From contig NZ_BLLB01000002.1 in assembly GCF_010723735.1 (NCBI RefSeq), forward strand, positions 1,240,001-1,304,000: 64,000 nt of DNA, given 5' to 3'. Made by a program: the position numbers and the translations under genes. Origin of the DNA: Mycolicibacterium hippocampi. Lineage in GTDB: Bacteria; Actinomycetota; Actinomycetes; Mycobacteriales; Mycobacteriaceae. The notes under the pieces are model-generated. The model was not told where the DNA came from, did no database searches, and worked only from the letters and a program-made list of their open reading frames with translations. Of this stretch, positions 61,862 through 64,000 are shown one piece after another. Within the stretch, counting starts at the first letter, position 1. Each line of letters starts with the position of its first letter.

Positions 61862-63097
61862 TCAGTGAGTCGCCCGATTCGGCGTTGCCAGCAGCGCAGC
61901 GATACCGGTGGTCAAAGGCACCGACAGCGCCAGCGCGATTCCGCCCACCGCGGACCGGGCGATCTCGATCGCCACGCTCTCGCTGGTCAACACGTCGCCC
62001 AGCGACCGGTTGGCGACGCTGAACAGCAACAGCAGCGGCAGCGCACTACCCGCGTACGCCAGCACCAGCGTGTAGACGGTGCTGGCGATGTGGTCGCGAC
62101 CCACCCGCATCGCCCCCACGAACACGTCCCGCCGGGACGCGCCGTCACCGACCGCGGCCAACTCGAACGCGGTCGAAGCCTGGGTCACGGTGACGTCATT
62201 GAGCACACCGAGCGAGCCGATGATGAACCCGGCCAGCAGCAGACCGGTGATCGACACGTTGCCCAGGTAGGCGGCCACCTCGTTGTTCTGGTCTTCGGAC
62301 AGCCCGGTGAGATGGGCGAACTCTATTGCCCCCCAGGACAGGAACGCCGCCAGCAACAGCGAGGCCAACGTTCCCAGCAGGGCGGCACTGGTCCGCAGGC
62401 TCACCCCGTGGGCGAGGTAGATGACCGCATACAGGATCGCGGCGGACGCGACCACCGCCACCGGCACGGCGGGTGCGCCGTCGCGAAGTGCCGGGAGCAG
62501 GAACAGCACCAGCACGCCGAACGCGATGACGATGCCGACCAGGGCGCGCAGCCCGCGCCAGCGGGCCACCGCGACGATCACCACCGCGAACACCGCCGCC
62601 AAGGCCGCCAGCGGCCACGACCGCGCGAAGTCGTAGAACGCGTACGTGGTTGCGCCGCCCTCGTCGACCGTCCGGCTCAGGCGGACCTCGTCGCCGACGG
62701 CGAGGCTGGGCTGGCCGGGCCCGCCGCTGAACTCGAGCAGCGTGTTGGCGCCCTGGTTGGGGCCGGAGTCGATGGCCACCAGGTTCAGCACGCACGGCGC
62801 GCCATCCTGCTGGGTGGGGACGGGATCGGCGGTGAGCACCGCGCCTGCCGCCGGGCTCCCGCAGGCCCCGGACCTGCTGGACAGCACGTGCCCGGCCTCG
62901 GTGGTCACCGCGCCGCCTGCAGCGTTCTGGAACGGCAGCGGGATGTCGGCCTTCTGGCCGCTGGGCCACAGCAGCGCCGCGCCGACCAGCGTCGCGACAC
63001 CGCAGGCGATCAGCAACCCGACGACGATCTTGGCGGCCAGTGGCCCGAGCGGCGACGGACCGCTCAGCGAATGCGAGTGCGAATGTGAGTGGGCCAC
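61862..63097 (-). CDS. YibE/F-family membrane protein
   Basis: A 411-residue membrane protein: short His/Ser repeat start (MAHSHSHSHSLSG), one N-terminal helix, an exported beta-rich domain (~50-150), then about seven helices with GFIIGSLGVLNDVTVTQASTAFELAAVG and GRDHIASTVYTLVLAYAGSALPLLL, the YibE/F signatures. Function is unknown; the His-rich start could bind metal. Confidence 0.85.
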   Translation of the reverse strand: MAHSHSHSHSLSGPSPLGPLAAKIVVGLLIACGVATLVGAALLWPSGQKADIPLPFQNAAGGAVTTEAGHVLSSRSGACGSPAAGAVLTADPVPTQQDGAPCVLNLVAIDSGPNQGANTLLEFSGGPGQPSLAVGDEVRLSRTVDEGGATTYAFYDFARSWPLAALAAVFAVVIVAVARWRGLRALVGIVIAFGVLVLFLLPALRDGAPAVPVAVVASAAILYAVIYLAHGVSLRTSAALLGTLASLLLAAFLSWGAIEFAHLTGLSEDQNNEVAAYLGNVSITGLLLAGFIIGSLGVLNDVTVTQASTAFELAAVGDGASRRDVFVGAMRVGRDHIASTVYTLVLAYAGSALPLLLLFSVANRSLGDVLTSESVAIEIARSAVGGIALALSVPLTTGIAALLATPNRATH

Positions 63098-63130
63098 CCC
63101 GACAGGGTATGGGTACCGCCGGTCAGGCCG

Positions 63131-64000
63131 TCACTGCCGGTAGCTGACCAGGAAGTTGCCCAGTCGTTCGATGGCGTTGGCCAGATCGCGCGCCCACGGC
63201 AACGTCACGATCCGCAGGTGATCCGGTGTCGGCCAATTGAAACCGGTGCCCTGGGCGACCAGTATCTTCTCCTGCAGCAGCAGGTCCAGCACGAGTTGCT
63301 CGTCGTCGGCGATGTCGTAGACCTCGGGGTCCAGCCGGGGGAACGCGTACAGCGCGCCTTCGGGTTTCACGCACGACACCCCGGGGATCTCGTTGAGCCG
63401 GGTCCACGCCACGTCGCGCTGCTCCAGCAGCCGGCCGCCGGGCAGCACCAGGTCCTCGATGCTCTGGTGCCCGCCGAGGGCCACCTGAATCGCGTGCTGT
63501 GCAGGCACGTTCGGGCACAGCCGCATGTTGGCCAGCAGGCTGATGCCTTCGATGAAGCTGGTGGCGTGCTCCTTGGGTCCGGTGAGGACCAGCCAGCCGG
63601 ATCGGTAGCCGGCCACCCGGTAGGCCTTGGACAGCCCGTTGAACGTCAGTGTGAGGACATCGGGCGCGACGGTCGCGAGCGCGATGTGCTCGGCGTCGTC
63701 GTAGAGGATCTTGTCGTAGATCTCGTCGGCGAGCAGCATCAGCTCGTGCTTGCGGGCGAGGTCCGCGATCTGGGTGAGGACTTCGCGGGTGTACACCGCG
63801 CCGGTGGGGTTGTTCGGGTTGATCACCACGATCGCCTTGGTGCGTTCGGTGATCTTGGATTCCAGGTCCGCGATGTCGGGCTGCCAGCCCTGGGTCTCGT
63901 CACACAGGTAGTGCACCGGGGTGCCGCCGGCCAGTGACGTCGATGCCGTCCACAGCGGGTAGTCCGGCGCCGGGATGAGCACCTGGTCGCCGTTGTCCAG
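63131..64000 (-). CDS. aspC: Class I aminotransferase, N-terminus beyond window
   Basis: The 289 residues present are the C-terminal part of a fold-type I PLP aminotransferase: NPNNPTGAVYT, the DEIYDKILYDD segment, and PLP Lys in FNGLSKAYRVAGYRSGW. The start and the first ~140 residues lie outside the window. Place and sequence match the alanine/aspartate aminotransferase annotated as aspC (Rv0337c) in M. tuberculosis. Confidence 0.9.
   Translation of the reverse strand: MDNGDQVLIPAPDYPLWTASTSLAGGTPVHYLCDETQGWQPDIADLESKITERTKAIVVINPNNPTGAVYTREVLTQIADLARKHELMLLADEIYDKILYDDAEHIALATVAPDVLTLTFNGLSKAYRVAGYRSGWLVLTGPKEHATSFIEGISLLANMRLCPNVPAQHAIQVALGGHQSIEDLVLPGGRLLEQRDVAWTRLNEIPGVSCVKPEGALYAFPRLDPEVYDIADDEQLVLDLLLQEKILVAQGTGFNWPTPDHLRIVTLPWARDLANAIERLGNFLVSYRQ

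Noticed and set aside
61292..63088. 598-codon plus-strand frame
   Set aside because: It runs antisense through two unrelated genes and is Gln/Arg-rich with no recognisable domain.

Overview
The window is high-GC actinobacterial chromosome, almost certainly from a rapidly growing Mycobacterium (Mycolicibacterium). It opens with the end of an ESX-3 type VII secretion locus (mycP3, eccE3), followed by the hydrolase and trans-aconitate methyltransferase genes that follow ESX-3 in M. tuberculosis (Rv0291-Rv0294). It closes with the tRNA-Gly, dcd, udgA, rmlA, aspC order of the Rv0321-Rv0337c region. Genes are dense, with frequent 4-base stop/start overlaps, GTG and TTG starts, and several -10 boxes placed for leaderless transcripts.

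Layout. 1-10.6 kb: ESX-3 tail, lipid phosphatases and a lipid-kinase fusion, an ArsR/SRPBCC pair, a 13E12-type HNH gene and an L,D-transpeptidase-like protein. 10,672-23,263: a 12.6 kb integrated element inside the 5' end of an Hsp70-like membrane protein gene. It is bounded by a 14-bp direct repeat (attL/attR) and carries a large serine integrase. 23.2-25 kb: the body of the interrupted gene, restarted by the element. 25-39 kb: catabolic and redox genes, including a thiolase/enoyl-CoA hydratase/acyl-CoA dehydrogenase operon facing a kinase/SDR/molybdoenzyme operon, a SodC lipoprotein, a diguanylate cyclase and a secreted hydrolase-lipocalin fusion. 39-49.5 kb: a regulator-rich block with GMC oxidoreductase, MerR, two related hydrolases, GntR, ACC deaminase, a large LuxR regulator and an SDR; three promoters here share a 19-bp palindrome. 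49.5-64 kb: conserved core (channel-like protein, tRNA-Gly, dcd, udgA, P450, rmlA) plus a PaoABC-like molybdenum hydroxylase, a YibE/F protein and the start-less end of aspC.

Main result. The element looks like a phage satellite rather than a prophage. It has a serine integrase, a divergent promoter pair with three ACATG operator boxes (about 18.86-18.94 kb), a leftward run of small genes ending in a winged-helix protein and a zinc-ribbon protein (candidate replication module), tandem intrinsic terminators, and a lone P27-type small terminase. No large terminase, portal, capsid, tail or lysis gene was seen. Two visibly AT-richer blocks encoding membrane proteins lie towards the two ends. On integration the element swaps promoters: the host gene now begins at an ATG inside the element that overlaps the integrase start codon on the other strand (CCATGG), while the old host promoter points into the element. 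A relic of a second, Bxb1-like integrase C-terminus follows the integrase in frame.

Evidence is limited to reading the sequence and remembered family features. No database search, structure prediction or composition calculation was run.
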